From NCBI GenBank assembly GCA_934693235.1, contig CAKUUY010000005.1:1-64000 (forward strand): a DNA stretch of 64,000 nt. Reading direction: 5' to 3'. A program made the position numbers and the translations under genes. Of this stretch, positions 16,999 through 25,731 are shown one piece after another (the first letter of the stretch is position 1; each line of letters opens with the position of its first letter). The notes beneath the pieces are model-generated. The model was not told the origin of the DNA, did not search any database, and saw only the letters and a list, made by a program, of their open reading frames with translations. Source of the DNA: an uncultured Candidatus Melainabacteria bacterium (GTDB taxonomy: Bacteria > Cyanobacteriota > Vampirovibrionia > Gastranaerophilales > Gastranaerophilaceae).

Positions 16999-18321
16999 AT
17001 GATTATTAATTCTAATATTGTCGGAATTATTGCAGACGACTTGACAGGAGCAAATGATACCGCTTTACAGTTTTATTTGAAAGGTGCAAATACTCAGATT
17101 TTGTTGTCTGATGAAATTGAACCGGTTAATGCCAAGGGAACTCAAACTTGGGCTATTTCTACTGAATCAAGAAATGTTGAACCGGAACTCGCATATGAAA
17201 GAGTTATTAAAGCTGCTAAAATGTTTGCGGAAAAACTAAATCCGGATTTTTATTACAAAAAAATTGATTCAACTTTACGTGGAAATATTGCTGTTGAAGT
17301 TTTGGGAATTATGGCTACGTTGGAGTATGACGCTGCTGTTGTTGTTCCTGCTTTCCCTGCAGAAATTAGAACTACGGTTGGCGGGTATCACTTGTTAAAA
17401 GGAATTCCGATTGAAAGAACTGAAATGGCTCGTGATCCGCATTCTCCTATTTGTGAATCGCATGTTCCGACATTATTAAAGTCTCAAATTTTGCCGGAAT
17501 ATCAAGATTTGATTGCCAGTATTGAATTAAAAACAGTAATGAAAGGTGCAGGTCCTGTTTTACAAAAAATTAACGAACTGATTAAATCAGGTAAGAAGTT
17601 AATTGTAATTGATGCTGTATCTACTGTTGATGTAGAGCAAATTGCACTTGCTATAAAAAAATCAGATAACAAAATTTTACCTGCGGGAACGGCTGCTTTT
17701 GCTCAGGCTCTTGGAGAATTTTGGTTTGCAGATTTGGATAGTGAACATATTATAAAAACTTTCCCAAGATTGCCTAAATTTATTGTTTCCGGCAGTGCAA
17801 CACAAATTACAGCTAACCAAATTGAAAAACTGGAAAACAGTGATGAATTTGAAGATGTTTTGACAATTAGTTTGGATTTAAAAACGGTTTTGGGCGGAGT
17901 TACAAATGAACTTGTAAACAGAATTGTTTCAAATTTAAGGTTTGATAATGCTGTCGTAGTTCATACATCAAAGCTTATTAAGAATTTTGATGGATTTTCG
18001 GATGACTCATTAAACGCAGAATTGACAAGAGCGAAACTTGCTAATGTAATAACAGACTTTTTATCAGAATTGACAAGACGAGTTGTTGAAGCTAAAGAAG
18101 TTATTCTTATTACACTTGGCGGAGAAACTTCATATAAATGTTGCAGTGCAATAGGTGCTTATCAATTACAACTTGTGGATGAGGTTGCTCCTGCGATTGC
18201 CTTGTCTCTAGATCATAATGCGCAATGGATTGTGACGAAATCAGGAAATTTGGGTAATGCGAATACATTAATTGATATTCTTAAATATTTTGAAACGCAT
18301 GGTGGGTTGCAAGATGTCTAA
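16999..18321 (+). CDS. Four-carbon acid sugar kinase family protein (DUF1537)
   Basis: A 440-residue sugar-acid kinase of the DUF1537 family (DtnK, OtnK and relatives). The N-terminal signature IIADDLTGANDTALQF is diagnostic. Other conserved parts are FYYKKIDSTLRGNIAVEV, the RDPHSPICESHV segment and the C-terminal ATP-binding region with ITLGGETSY. Known members phosphorylate D-threonate, D-erythronate and 3-oxo-tetronates at O4, and are often paired with a PdxA-like dehydrogenase. That is the case here: pdxA overlaps its end by 8 bases. The exact substrate cannot be read from sequence. Confidence 0.88.
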   Translation: MIINSNIVGIIADDLTGANDTALQFYLKGANTQILLSDEIEPVNAKGTQTWAISTESRNVEPELAYERVIKAAKMFAEKLNPDFYYKKIDSTLRGNIAVEVLGIMATLEYDAAVVVPAFPAEIRTTVGGYHLLKGIPIERTEMARDPHSPICESHVPTLLKSQILPEYQDLIASIELKTVMKGAGPVLQKINELIKSGKKLIVIDAVSTVDVEQIALAIKKSDNKILPAGTAAFAQALGEFWFADLDSEHIIKTFPRLPKFIVSGSATQITANQIEKLENSDEFEDVLTISLDLKTVLGGVTNELVNRIVSNLRFDNAVVVHTSKLIKNFDGFSDDSLNAELTRAKLANVITDFLSELTRRVVEAKEVILITLGGETSYKCCSAIGAYQLQLVDEVAPAIALSLDHNAQWIVTKSGNLGNANTLIDILKYFETHGGLQDV

Positions 18322-19297
18322 AATTGCGATAACTACTGGAGATCCAAATGGTATCGGTGCTGAAATTACGATTAAAGCCTTGAACAAATTGGATTTGCCT
18401 CTTGAAGACATAGTTTTGGTTTCTAATAAGAAAATCCTTGATTACTATGGAAAATTAAACAAGGGTTATGAAATAATTGAAATCCCTTTTTATTCTGAAA
18501 TAGAACCAGGAGAAGTTAAGACTGAATGTGGAGAATTTTCATTTCAATCTGTAAAAAAAGCTTGTGAAATTGGTGCTAGAGCAATTGTTACAGCGCCTGT
18601 TGCCAAAAATTCTTTATATATGGCCGGTCACAAATTTAATGGTCAAACAGAGATTTTGCAAAAGTACCTTGCTCATGGGAATCAACTCGCAGAAATGTTG
18701 TTTCTAGCAAACAATTTTAGAGTTTTACTTTTGACACGTCATGTTGCTTTGAAGGATATTAGTTTGACCAAAGAACTCGTTGTGGAAAAAGTTTTAAATT
18801 TGAAAGAATTTTTTAGACAGCATTTTAAAATCGAAAATCCAAAGTTTGCATTGTGTGGATTTAATCCCCATGCAGGTGAAGATGGAATTTTAGGGAGAGA
18901 AGAAATTGAAATTTTAAATCCGGCAGTTGAAGAGTTGCATAAAGCGGGTGTTGATATAACAAAGCCTCTTCCGGCTGATATGTTGTTTGTTGAAGCGGCT
19001 AGAGAGTATATTTGTCATTGCGAAGGAATAGAGCAGTTGTCGCAAGCTCCTAATAATGAGATTGCCGTGTCGAACTTGCGTTTTTCTCGTAAAGATAGTT
19101 TCGATTGTTATATTGCAAATTATCACGATCAAGGGCTAATTCCGATTAAGACCGTTGCAGGTGATAAAACAGTCAATATGACAATTGGCTTGGATATTAT
19201 AAGGACTTCGCCGGGGCATGGAACTGCATTTGACATCGCAGGCAAAAATATTGCAGATGAAGCAGGCATGATAGAAGCAATTAAAGCAGTATTATAG
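18314..19297 (+). CDS. pdxA: 4-hydroxythreonine-4-phosphate dehydrogenase family (PdxA/PdxA2)
   Basis: NAD-dependent oxidative decarboxylase of 327 aa. The start is ATG 18314 inside the end of the kinase gene. Motifs are TTGDPNGIGAEIT, the metal-binding CGFNPHAGEDG, PADMLF and NYHDQGLIPIKT. It could be PdxA of vitamin B6 synthesis or PdxA2, which oxidises threonate-4-phosphate or erythronate-4-phosphate made by DUF1537 kinases. Coupling to such a kinase favours PdxA2 or a substrate shared between both roles; the presence of pdxJ elsewhere would help decide. Confidence 0.88.
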   Translation: MSKIAITTGDPNGIGAEITIKALNKLDLPLEDIVLVSNKKILDYYGKLNKGYEIIEIPFYSEIEPGEVKTECGEFSFQSVKKACEIGARAIVTAPVAKNSLYMAGHKFNGQTEILQKYLAHGNQLAEMLFLANNFRVLLLTRHVALKDISLTKELVVEKVLNLKEFFRQHFKIENPKFALCGFNPHAGEDGILGREEIEILNPAVEELHKAGVDITKPLPADMLFVEAAREYICHCEGIEQLSQAPNNEIAVSNLRFSRKDSFDCYIANYHDQGLIPIKTVAGDKTVNMTIGLDIIRTSPGHGTAFDIAGKNIADEAGMIEAIKAVL

Positions 19298-19299
19298 TT

Positions 19300-19776
19300 A
19301 TGAAAGAAATAAACATCCGAAAAGCAAAAGAAACAGATATAAAAGTAATAGATAAACTTCTTTTTCAAGTTCATAAAGTACATTCTGATGTTCGACCTGA
19401 TTTGTTTAAAAAAGGTGCAAAAAAGTATACAGATAGTGAATTAAAAGAAATATTTAATGACGAAAACACTCCTGTTTTTGTTGCAGAAAAAGCCGGAGAT
19501 GTTTTGGGATATGCCTTTTGTATTCATAAACAGTTTTTGGACAACAATAACATGACTGATGTAAAAACCTTATATATTGATGATTTGTGCGTTGATGAAA
19601 ATGCCAGAAGACAACATGTTGGAGCGTTATTGTATGAATATGTTATCAATTACGCCAGAAAACATGGTTATTACAACGTAACGTTGAACGTATGGGCTGA
19701 TAATATTAATGCTGTGAAATTTTATGAAAGTATAGGGTTAAAAATTCAAAAAATAGGAATGGAAAAAATACTGTAA
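19300..19776 (+). CDS. GNAT-family N-acetyltransferase
   Basis: A 158-residue acetyl-CoA-dependent acetyltransferase. The fold is visible as an N-terminal NIRKAKETDI strand, TLYIDDLCVDENARRQHVGALLYEYVI (the V/L-x-x-x-R-x-x-x-G-A acetyl-CoA loop, here RRQHVGA) and NAVKFYESIGLKIQ at the C-terminus. It starts two bases after pdxA, making it the last gene of the ssb-kinase-pdxA run. The substrate is unknown. A bidirectional terminator stem overlaps its last codons. Confidence 0.88.
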   Translation: MKEINIRKAKETDIKVIDKLLFQVHKVHSDVRPDLFKKGAKKYTDSELKEIFNDENTPVFVAEKAGDVLGYAFCIHKQFLDNNNMTDVKTLYIDDLCVDENARRQHVGALLYEYVINYARKHGYYNVTLNVWADNINAVKFYESIGLKIQKIGMEKIL

Positions 19777-19791
19777 TTTCCCATTCCTATT
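19752..19791. terminator. Terminator overlapping the end of the GNAT gene
   Basis: An 11-bp stem AATAGGAATGG / CCATTCCTATT; the left arm is inside the coding sequence. It serves both convergent genes. Confidence 0.7.
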
Positions 19792-19801
19792 GCATTAACT
19801 T

Positions 19802-21169
19802 TTAAAAATCTCTTGGTTTTACTCCTTTAATCCAGTTTGATTCAATTGTTTCTAAAGAAATTCCTTTAGTTTCTGGAACAAAGAAGTAAACGAAGATTAT
19901 ACATAAGAAAGATACTGCCGCAAATATCCAGAAAGTGTAAGCTCCACCAATTCTGTGTATTAAGACCGGAAAACTTCCGACTACAAAGAAGTTGAATGCA
20001 AAGTTTGCAACAGTACATAAACTCATTGCCAAACCTCTTATTTTTAGAGGAAAAACTTCAGAAACAATTATCCAACCTATAGGTCCAAGGCTAAATGCAA
20101 AACAAATAATATATGTTGCAAGACTTCCTACTGCAACCCACTTTAAGTTGTCTCCGAGAAAGTTTGCCCAATAAAATGCGCAGCCAAGACCTACTAAACT
20201 TAACATAACTCCGGTTAAACCGATATATAATAATGGTTTTCTTCCGAATTTGTCAGTAAAGAAAACTGCAATAATAGTCATTAAAAAGTTAATCAAACCA
20301 ATTCCGGCAGTTGCGTAAATTGCGTTTGTATTGCTGTCAAAACCTGCAATTTTAAAGATTGTCGGAGCGTAATATATAATTGTGTTAATACCTGTACAAA
20401 TTTGCGCAAACATAATTCCGATACCAACAACAAATGGCATTATCATCCATTTTTTGAAACGAATTTTTTTATTCCCATCAAGTTCTGATTTAAGAGTTTC
20501 TTTAATTTCTTCAATTTCTTTATCTGAATCTGCATTAGGTTCAATTTTTTTGTAAATTTTCTTAGCTTCATCTTCTCTGTTTTTGCTGATTAACCATCTT
20601 GGAGTGTCGCCAAGAAATGTCATTCCGACTAACAAAATTAATCCTGGAACAACACCCGCAAACAACATCCATCGCCAGTTGTAGACAGCTTCTGCAAAAG
20701 CTCCGTTTATTACGTAAGAAAATAAAATCCCAGCTGTAATTGCCCACTGGTAAAGAGAAACCAAAGTTCCTCTTAATTGTTTTGGAGCAACTTCTGATAA
20801 ATAAAGCGGAACAATAAAATTTACAATTCCGACTGCTAATCCGACAAGTATTCTCGAAAGAATTAAGATATAAATATTAGGTGCAAGTGCGCATAATATT
20901 GAACCGACAATAAAGATTATTGCAGTTGCTATAATAATTTTTTTACGCCCGAATATGTCGGCTAAAATTCCGTTAGTAGCAGCTCCTATTACAGCACCTA
21001 TCAAAACAGAACTTACCAAAAAACCTTGTAAATAGTCAGACAAATCCCAAGTTTGATTGATAAATAATAATGCACCAGAAATTACACCAGTGTCAAAACC
21101 TGATAATAGTCCTCCTAATGATGCAACTATCGCTACAAAATAAAGCCAAAAATAAACAAATCTTCTCAT
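19802..21169 (-). CDS. Sugar porter family MFS transporter (sugar:H+ symporter)
   Basis: A 455-residue, 12-helix major facilitator of the sugar porter family (XylE/GalP/AraE relatives). Marks are SGFDTGVISGALLFI in helix 1, ADIFGRKK in loop 2-3, VPLYLSEVAPKQLRG after helix 4, PRWLISKNR before the central loop, QICTGINTIIYYAP in helix 7, DKFGRKPL in loop 8-9 and the family C-terminal VPETKG. AGGAGTT precedes the ATG. It stands alone, so the sugar cannot be inferred from neighbours. Confidence 0.93.
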   Translation of the reverse strand: MRRFVYFWLYFVAIVASLGGLLSGFDTGVISGALLFINQTWDLSDYLQGFLVSSVLIGAVIGAATNGILADIFGRKKIIIATAIIFIVGSILCALAPNIYILILSRILVGLAVGIVNFIVPLYLSEVAPKQLRGTLVSLYQWAITAGILFSYVINGAFAEAVYNWRWMLFAGVVPGLILLVGMTFLGDTPRWLISKNREDEAKKIYKKIEPNADSDKEIEEIKETLKSELDGNKKIRFKKWMIMPFVVGIGIMFAQICTGINTIIYYAPTIFKIAGFDSNTNAIYATAGIGLINFLMTIIAVFFTDKFGRKPLLYIGLTGVMLSLVGLGCAFYWANFLGDNLKWVAVGSLATYIICFAFSLGPIGWIIVSEVFPLKIRGLAMSLCTVANFAFNFFVVGSFPVLIHRIGGAYTFWIFAAVSFLCIIFVYFFVPETKGISLETIESNWIKGVKPRDF

Positions 21170-21285
21170 CTAATGCAACTCCTATACAATATGTTATATA
21201 AATTCCCAAATTTTTCAAAAATTTAACGTGTAAATTTAGGCTATTTGTATGATTATTGTTTGTGAAAAATTCGGTTTATTTTTCA

Positions 21286-21301
21286 TGCTATAATTTTGCT
21301 A
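21286..21301 (+). promoter_or_regulatory. Extended -10 promoter, apparently leaderless start
   Basis: TGcTATAAT at 21286-21294 is followed by exactly 6 bases and then the ATG of the AsmA-like gene. Transcription would start at or beside the A of the start codon, and no ribosome-binding site is present. Confidence 0.6.
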
Positions 21302-24090
21302 TGGTGATGAACAAAAAAACAAAAATAATAGCAAGTTTAGTGGTTACTGCGTGCATACTTGTCGTAGCTCCTTTTGTTGTTTATTTAAAAGTTTTGCCTT
21401 ATGCAGTTTCTCAACCGAAGTTTATTAGTTTTTTAGAAAAAACTATTAATAAGTATGCTGATTTAGATGTTACAATTATTCATCCGGAATTGACAACGTC
21501 ATTGTCACCTGTTATTGAGTTTAAGGTTGACGAGTTGTCTGTAAGTCAAAAAGGTGCTAGTTTGTTGAGTGTAAACAAATTTGATACCTTAATTTCCTTT
21601 AAAGAGATTTTTGACAAAAATATAGTTATTCAAAAACTGGGTGCTGATTATATTTTTGCAGATGTAAACAAATTAATGTCATTATCTCAGCCTAAAAAGG
21701 AAGAACAGAAAAAAACAGAATGGAATTTTGATTTCTTTGACTCCTTATTGTATGTCAAAAAATCAATGATTTTGTACAAGATTGAGCCATCTACTTATGT
21801 GACGTTAAAAGCGGACGATTTAAAAATTGATAATACTCAAAAAGTTGTAAGATATGTACATTTTAATTTGACATCTGATATTAAAAAAGATGGTAAAAAT
21901 CTACATTTCAATTTGGCAGACAGGAATGCTGTATTTATTAAAAACAAAGCTATTTGGGTGCAAAATTGTTATTTGATTTTTAATGATTCAAAGATATTTT
22001 TTAATGCTTGGGCGGACAAAAAGAAAAATTACAATTTGGAAGTTTTTTCGAAAAAAATTGATGTTGCAGATGTTTTAACTCTAATTGATTCAAATATTAT
22101 TGAAAATAATTTAGATGAGCCTTTGAGCTATTTCAAAGATTTGAAAGGAAGTTTTAATTTTAACGTAAAACTTTCTGATAATGACTTTAAAGGAGTTGTA
22201 AATTTAAACAAAATTTCTTGTAAAATTGTGCCTTTGAGTAATATTCCGTTAATTTTGCAAAAAGGTAAAATTACCATGAGCCAAAATGATATTACTTTGT
22301 CAGACTTTAAAGGCTTTTACAATAACAAACAAGTGAATAAGATTGAAATGCAAGGCTCTGTCAAAGATTATTTGAAATCAATTGACACTGATATTGTTGC
22401 ACGTGCTGTTGTTACAAATGATTTTATGCTAAATTATTTGTCAAAAATGATTGGCACAAAGGTTGAATTGGTTGGAGGTTCGACTAAAACAAGAATTGAT
22501 TTGAAGGCAAAAAATAATAAAATTGATATTCTTTGGCTATTTGGTGTAAAAAAGGGACAAGATATCCTTGTCGATGGTGCTTCTTTGACTCCTGTTAATT
22601 ATATTCGCGGAGTTAAAGGCGATTTGCATTTTGAAAGTAATTTGTTGAACATAAAATCTATTGATTATTACATAGTTCCTGATAATTATACGAAAGAGGA
22701 AGCTCAAAAAGTTAAACCGGTTGTAAAACTCGCCGGAAATGTTGATTTTTCAAAACCTGAACCGTTTGTAAAAAATCTTGGGTTTGAAATACCACGACCA
22801 TTGCCGAGTGAATTTTTGAATGTTTTAATCGGTGATAAAATGTTTAAAAAAGGCAAAATCGCAGGTAAGATGGAAATGATAAACGGTACAAGTTATCCGT
22901 ATTTGAGTGGAAATTTGTCTATGGATGAGGTTTTTATCCCATCACAACGTGTTTTTGTAAAACATGGTGAAATGACTACAACAGATGGAATGTTGAATTT
23001 AGCTGCTCAAGGTGGTTACAGACGTTCGAAATTCGATTTTTCTGGAAGCCTTTTGAACCAAATAAAATTCCCGATTGTAGTTAAACATACAAATTTGACT
23101 ATTGATAATGTAGATGTTGAGAAATTTATTGAATCAGCAAATAATCAAAGTTCTGAAGCAATTATCAGTGAAAAATTTGATGTAAAGCCGTCCGGAGAAG
23201 CAAAAGACAATGATGATAATACCCCGACTTTTGATATCGGAAATTTTATTGTGGAAGACTGCGTTTTGCATATCAAAGAGGGAAAATACAAAGATATAAA
23301 GTTTGATGATGTAAAAGCTACGCTTTCACTTGATAAAAACAGTATTTTGAATATGTATTCAAATCGTTTTGCGATAGCTGAGGGATATTCGTCTGCAAAA
23401 GTTAATTGCGATTTGAAAAAACATAAATATAATTTGAGATTAGGTATTTTGAATGTAAATTCAGATATTATTGCAACAACTCTATTAACACTTCCGAGAG
23501 AAATTTCTGGTAAGGCTAGTGGTTTGATTGAATTGAATACTGATGACAGTATGAAGTTGAACGGTTCTGTAAAATTTATGATTAAAGATGGAACCATTCA
23601 AAAGGTCGGTTTGGTCGAATATATTTTGAAGTTTGCTGCTTTGTTCAGAAATCCGCTTGTAATGATTAGTCCATCAACATTTTCTGACTTGGTTAATATA
23701 CCTGAGGGTAATTTTGATAAAATTACCGGAACTTTGTCTATAAAAGATAATGTTGTTGAAAGAATGATGATAAAATCGTCTGCGCCGCAATTGAGCTCAT
23801 TTATCGTAGGGCGTTATGATATTGAAAAAAGTGATGCCGCTTTAAGAATTTATACAAAATTTAGCAATAGAAATAAGGGCTTTGCAGGGTTTATGAGAAA
23901 CATTTCATTGAATAGTTTGGCAAATAGAATTCCTCTCAGCAGTAGAAATGATAGCAATTATTATTCTGCAGAAATCTCTCAGTTGCCACCTATTGATGCA
24001 GATGAAAAAGATTGTCAAATTTTCTTGACTAAAGTTGATGGAGATGTTGAACATAACAACTTTATTTCATCACTGAAAAAAATTAAATAA
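21301..24090 (+). CDS. AsmA-like envelope protein
   Basis: A 929-residue protein with one N-terminal membrane anchor (about residues 6-28, KIIASLVVTACILVVAPFVVY) followed by a long beta-rich region. The C-terminal third matches the AsmA/YhdP/TamB type (VKFMIKDGTIQKVGLVEYIL, then NIPEGNFDKITGTLSIKDNVV). Such proteins form hydrophobic grooves that move phospholipids between inner and outer membranes. That implies a diderm envelope. I choose the ATG at 21301, since the open frame upstream crosses a promoter and shows no ribosome-binding site. Confidence 0.8.
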   Translation: MVMNKKTKIIASLVVTACILVVAPFVVYLKVLPYAVSQPKFISFLEKTINKYADLDVTIIHPELTTSLSPVIEFKVDELSVSQKGASLLSVNKFDTLISFKEIFDKNIVIQKLGADYIFADVNKLMSLSQPKKEEQKKTEWNFDFFDSLLYVKKSMILYKIEPSTYVTLKADDLKIDNTQKVVRYVHFNLTSDIKKDGKNLHFNLADRNAVFIKNKAIWVQNCYLIFNDSKIFFNAWADKKKNYNLEVFSKKIDVADVLTLIDSNIIENNLDEPLSYFKDLKGSFNFNVKLSDNDFKGVVNLNKISCKIVPLSNIPLILQKGKITMSQNDITLSDFKGFYNNKQVNKIEMQGSVKDYLKSIDTDIVARAVVTNDFMLNYLSKMIGTKVELVGGSTKTRIDLKAKNNKIDILWLFGVKKGQDILVDGASLTPVNYIRGVKGDLHFESNLLNIKSIDYYIVPDNYTKEEAQKVKPVVKLAGNVDFSKPEPFVKNLGFEIPRPLPSEFLNVLIGDKMFKKGKIAGKMEMINGTSYPYLSGNLSMDEVFIPSQRVFVKHGEMTTTDGMLNLAAQGGYRRSKFDFSGSLLNQIKFPIVVKHTNLTIDNVDVEKFIESANNQSSEAIISEKFDVKPSGEAKDNDDNTPTFDIGNFIVEDCVLHIKEGKYKDIKFDDVKATLSLDKNSILNMYSNRFAIAEGYSSAKVNCDLKKHKYNLRLGILNVNSDIIATTLLTLPREISGKASGLIELNTDDSMKLNGSVKFMIKDGTIQKVGLVEYILKFAALFRNPLVMISPSTFSDLVNIPEGNFDKITGTLSIKDNVVERMMIKSSAPQLSSFIVGRYDIEKSDAALRIYTKFSNRNKGFAGFMRNISLNSLANRIPLSSRNDSNYYSAEISQLPPIDADEKDCQIFLTKVDGDVEHNNFISSLKKIK

Positions 24091-24477
24091 TCAGTTAAGG
24101 CGCATAAATTCAAAATTCAAGTATGTGGCGAAGATTAACCATAACAAATATGGAACCAATAAGTAGCAGGAAGCTTTTGAAATCTTGAAAAAAGCAACAA
24201 TTGTAAGTAATAAAAATACTGTTAGCAATGTAATTATAACAAAGGCTAGCTTGATATTATGGAAGTAGAAAAATACGGGACTCCAAGATAGGTTTAGTAA
24301 TAATTGAATTATAAATAATATTATTGCAGGTTTTTTGTCAACATTTGTGTTTGAATATATCATTAGCCAAAATGATATGAACATGAGCAAGTAAATTACT
24401 CCCCACATTGGTGCAAAAATTCCGTTTGGAGGATTGAGAGTAGGTTTGTTTAAACTGTTATACCAGGTTAAATCCAT
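24091..24477 (-). CDS. TspO/MBR family membrane protein
   Basis: A 128-residue five-helix protein of the tryptophan-rich sensory protein/benzodiazepine receptor family. The N-terminal WYNSLNKPTLNPPNGIFAPMWGVIYLLM is the conserved W..L.KP...PP...F...W..LY signature. The helix 3 region has LLLNLSWSPVFFY and the C-terminus has YLLWLIFATYLNFEFMRLN. Members bind porphyrins and modulate tetrapyrrole or stress responses. There is no ribosome-binding site directly upstream. Its stop is adjacent to the AsmA gene's stop (convergent). Confidence 0.92.
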   Translation of the reverse strand: MDLTWYNSLNKPTLNPPNGIFAPMWGVIYLLMFISFWLMIYSNTNVDKKPAIILFIIQLLLNLSWSPVFFYFHNIKLAFVIITLLTVFLLLTIVAFFKISKASCYLLVPYLLWLIFATYLNFEFMRLN

Positions 24478-24619
24478 ATTTATATTTTAAAATTTGACAA
24501 ATTTAAAAGCATTAGATTATATTCAAAAAATTGTTACTATATTTTTTGTAACAAAATAATTAACATTAGTGGAATATATTTTTTAACTATTATTAAATAA
24601 AAGAGGGAGTAATGTATAT

Positions 24620-24940
24620 ATGATAGGAAAAGTTCAATTAAACAATAAAACGTCTTTTGGAGCAAAGTTTTATAGTTATCCGCATTGTTTAACAAATCCG
24701 AAAATTAAAGAAAAATTTCAGAAAGTAACTAAAGAATATCCTGATTATGTATTATCGCAGGAGAATATTTCTTTTTTTGATAAAGACCAATTTTATTTGT
24801 TTAAACGTGGTAAAGTTTTAGCTTTTGATACAGCTTATTTAACAAGCCTAAAAAGCCTAAGAAAAAATAATCATTCAGTAGATGATACGGTTAATGTATT
24901 AGTGTCAATATTTAATAAAATGGTTAAAAATGTTAAATAG
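24620..24940 (+). CDS. Hypothetical protein with SFGAKF N-terminal motif
   Basis: A 106-residue protein of unknown function. It has the short N-terminal segment NKTSFGAKFYSY, similar to the TSFTGSF segment of the 647-residue membrane protein at 42271-44214, which suggests a lineage-specific tag or interaction motif. The remainder is mixed alpha/beta and Lys/Phe-rich with no signal peptide. It has a GAGGGAG ribosome-binding site 10 bases before ATG. Its end overlaps the broken SGNH hydrolase gene on the other strand by 8 bases. Confidence 0.65.
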   Translation: MIGKVQLNNKTSFGAKFYSYPHCLTNPKIKEKFQKVTKEYPDYVLSQENISFFDKDQFYLFKRGKVLAFDTAYLTSLKSLRKNNHSVDDTVNVLVSIFNKMVKNVK

Positions 24941-25553
24941 TTTGTTTTAGGTTTTTGTATAAATATTCTGCGATCTTTTTATGGCTTTCGGGAGAAAAAT
25001 GTAGTCCATCAAGAGGTGAAACTTCAACTATTTTATTTAAATTAACAAAATCACAATTATACTTTTGGGCTAGTGATTTGTATATTTGAGGTAGTTAAAG
25101 TGACTTTTCAATAGAAATCTTATTAAATTGAAAACTAAACATCCCATTATTAATCCCTGTTAAATCTAATTTAGATGGACAAACAAGAAGAATTCTTGAG
25201 TTTGGAGATAAATTTTGTGCTATTTTTATCAATTTCCCCATTCCTTTAGAAAATTCTTCTAGTGAAGGATTAAAAAACAGCTGCAAGTCGTTTATTCCTA
25301 TTGCAAGAATAATTATATTAATATTTTGGTTTTTTAAATACTCCGGTAGAATTTTATAGCCTGTTTGATTAAGTCCTGCAGGATTATCAATAAATGCAGT
25401 TCTGTTGTTACAACCTGCCTCTATAATTTTGAATTCATTCTTGCTTAGAGATTGTAAAATTCCTGTCCAACGAGTGTTTTTGTCGTATCTTAATCCGCTT
25501 TGGGGAATAAATCCGTATGTGTTGCTGTCACCAAAGCATAAAATGTTTTTCAT
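24933..25553 (-). pseudogene. SGNH/GDSL hydrolase interrupted by an in-frame stop
   Basis: Read through, this is a 206-codon SGNH-type esterase/lipase: block I ILCFGDSNTYGFIP with the Ser nucleophile, the Gly/Asn blocks (AGCNNRTAF, IILAIGINDLQ) and a C-terminal block V, DGLHFSPESHKKIA, with the catalytic Asp and His. An in-frame TAA at 25095-25097 stops translation after residue 152. The catalytic Asp-His block therefore lies after the stop while staying in frame with no other lesion. This is a recent nonsense mutation, a sequencing error or a read-through case. The N-terminal piece alone cannot be catalytically complete. Confidence 0.8.
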
Positions 25554-25656
25554 ATAAATATGATAGCATAAATAGAATGAATGGAGAGTTGTGAGTGGTG
25601 AATGGTCATTGTAGTGGAAATTATTAAAAAATATTAAAATTTAATAAATTTGGGGC

Positions 25657-25687
25657 TTGACTGAGAGTACACTCTCAACTGTAAAAT
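25657..25687 (+). promoter_or_regulatory. Promoter with operator-like palindrome upstream of dxs-like gene
   Basis: TTGACT at 25657-25662 and TAAAAT at 25682-25687 (19-base spacing) enclose a perfect palindrome TGAGAG-TACA-CTCTCA (25662-25677). A repressor bound there would block the promoter. The regulator is unknown. Confidence 0.5.
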
Positions 25688-25731
25688 AATAATTATATAA
25701 TAAAATTAATATATGATAAGGAGATTACAAG

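Noticed and set aside
25095..25097. Alternative genetic code or suppressed stop explaining the broken hydrolase
   Set aside because: The codon is TAA, and TAA, TAG and TGA all end intact genes in the window, so recoding is not supported.
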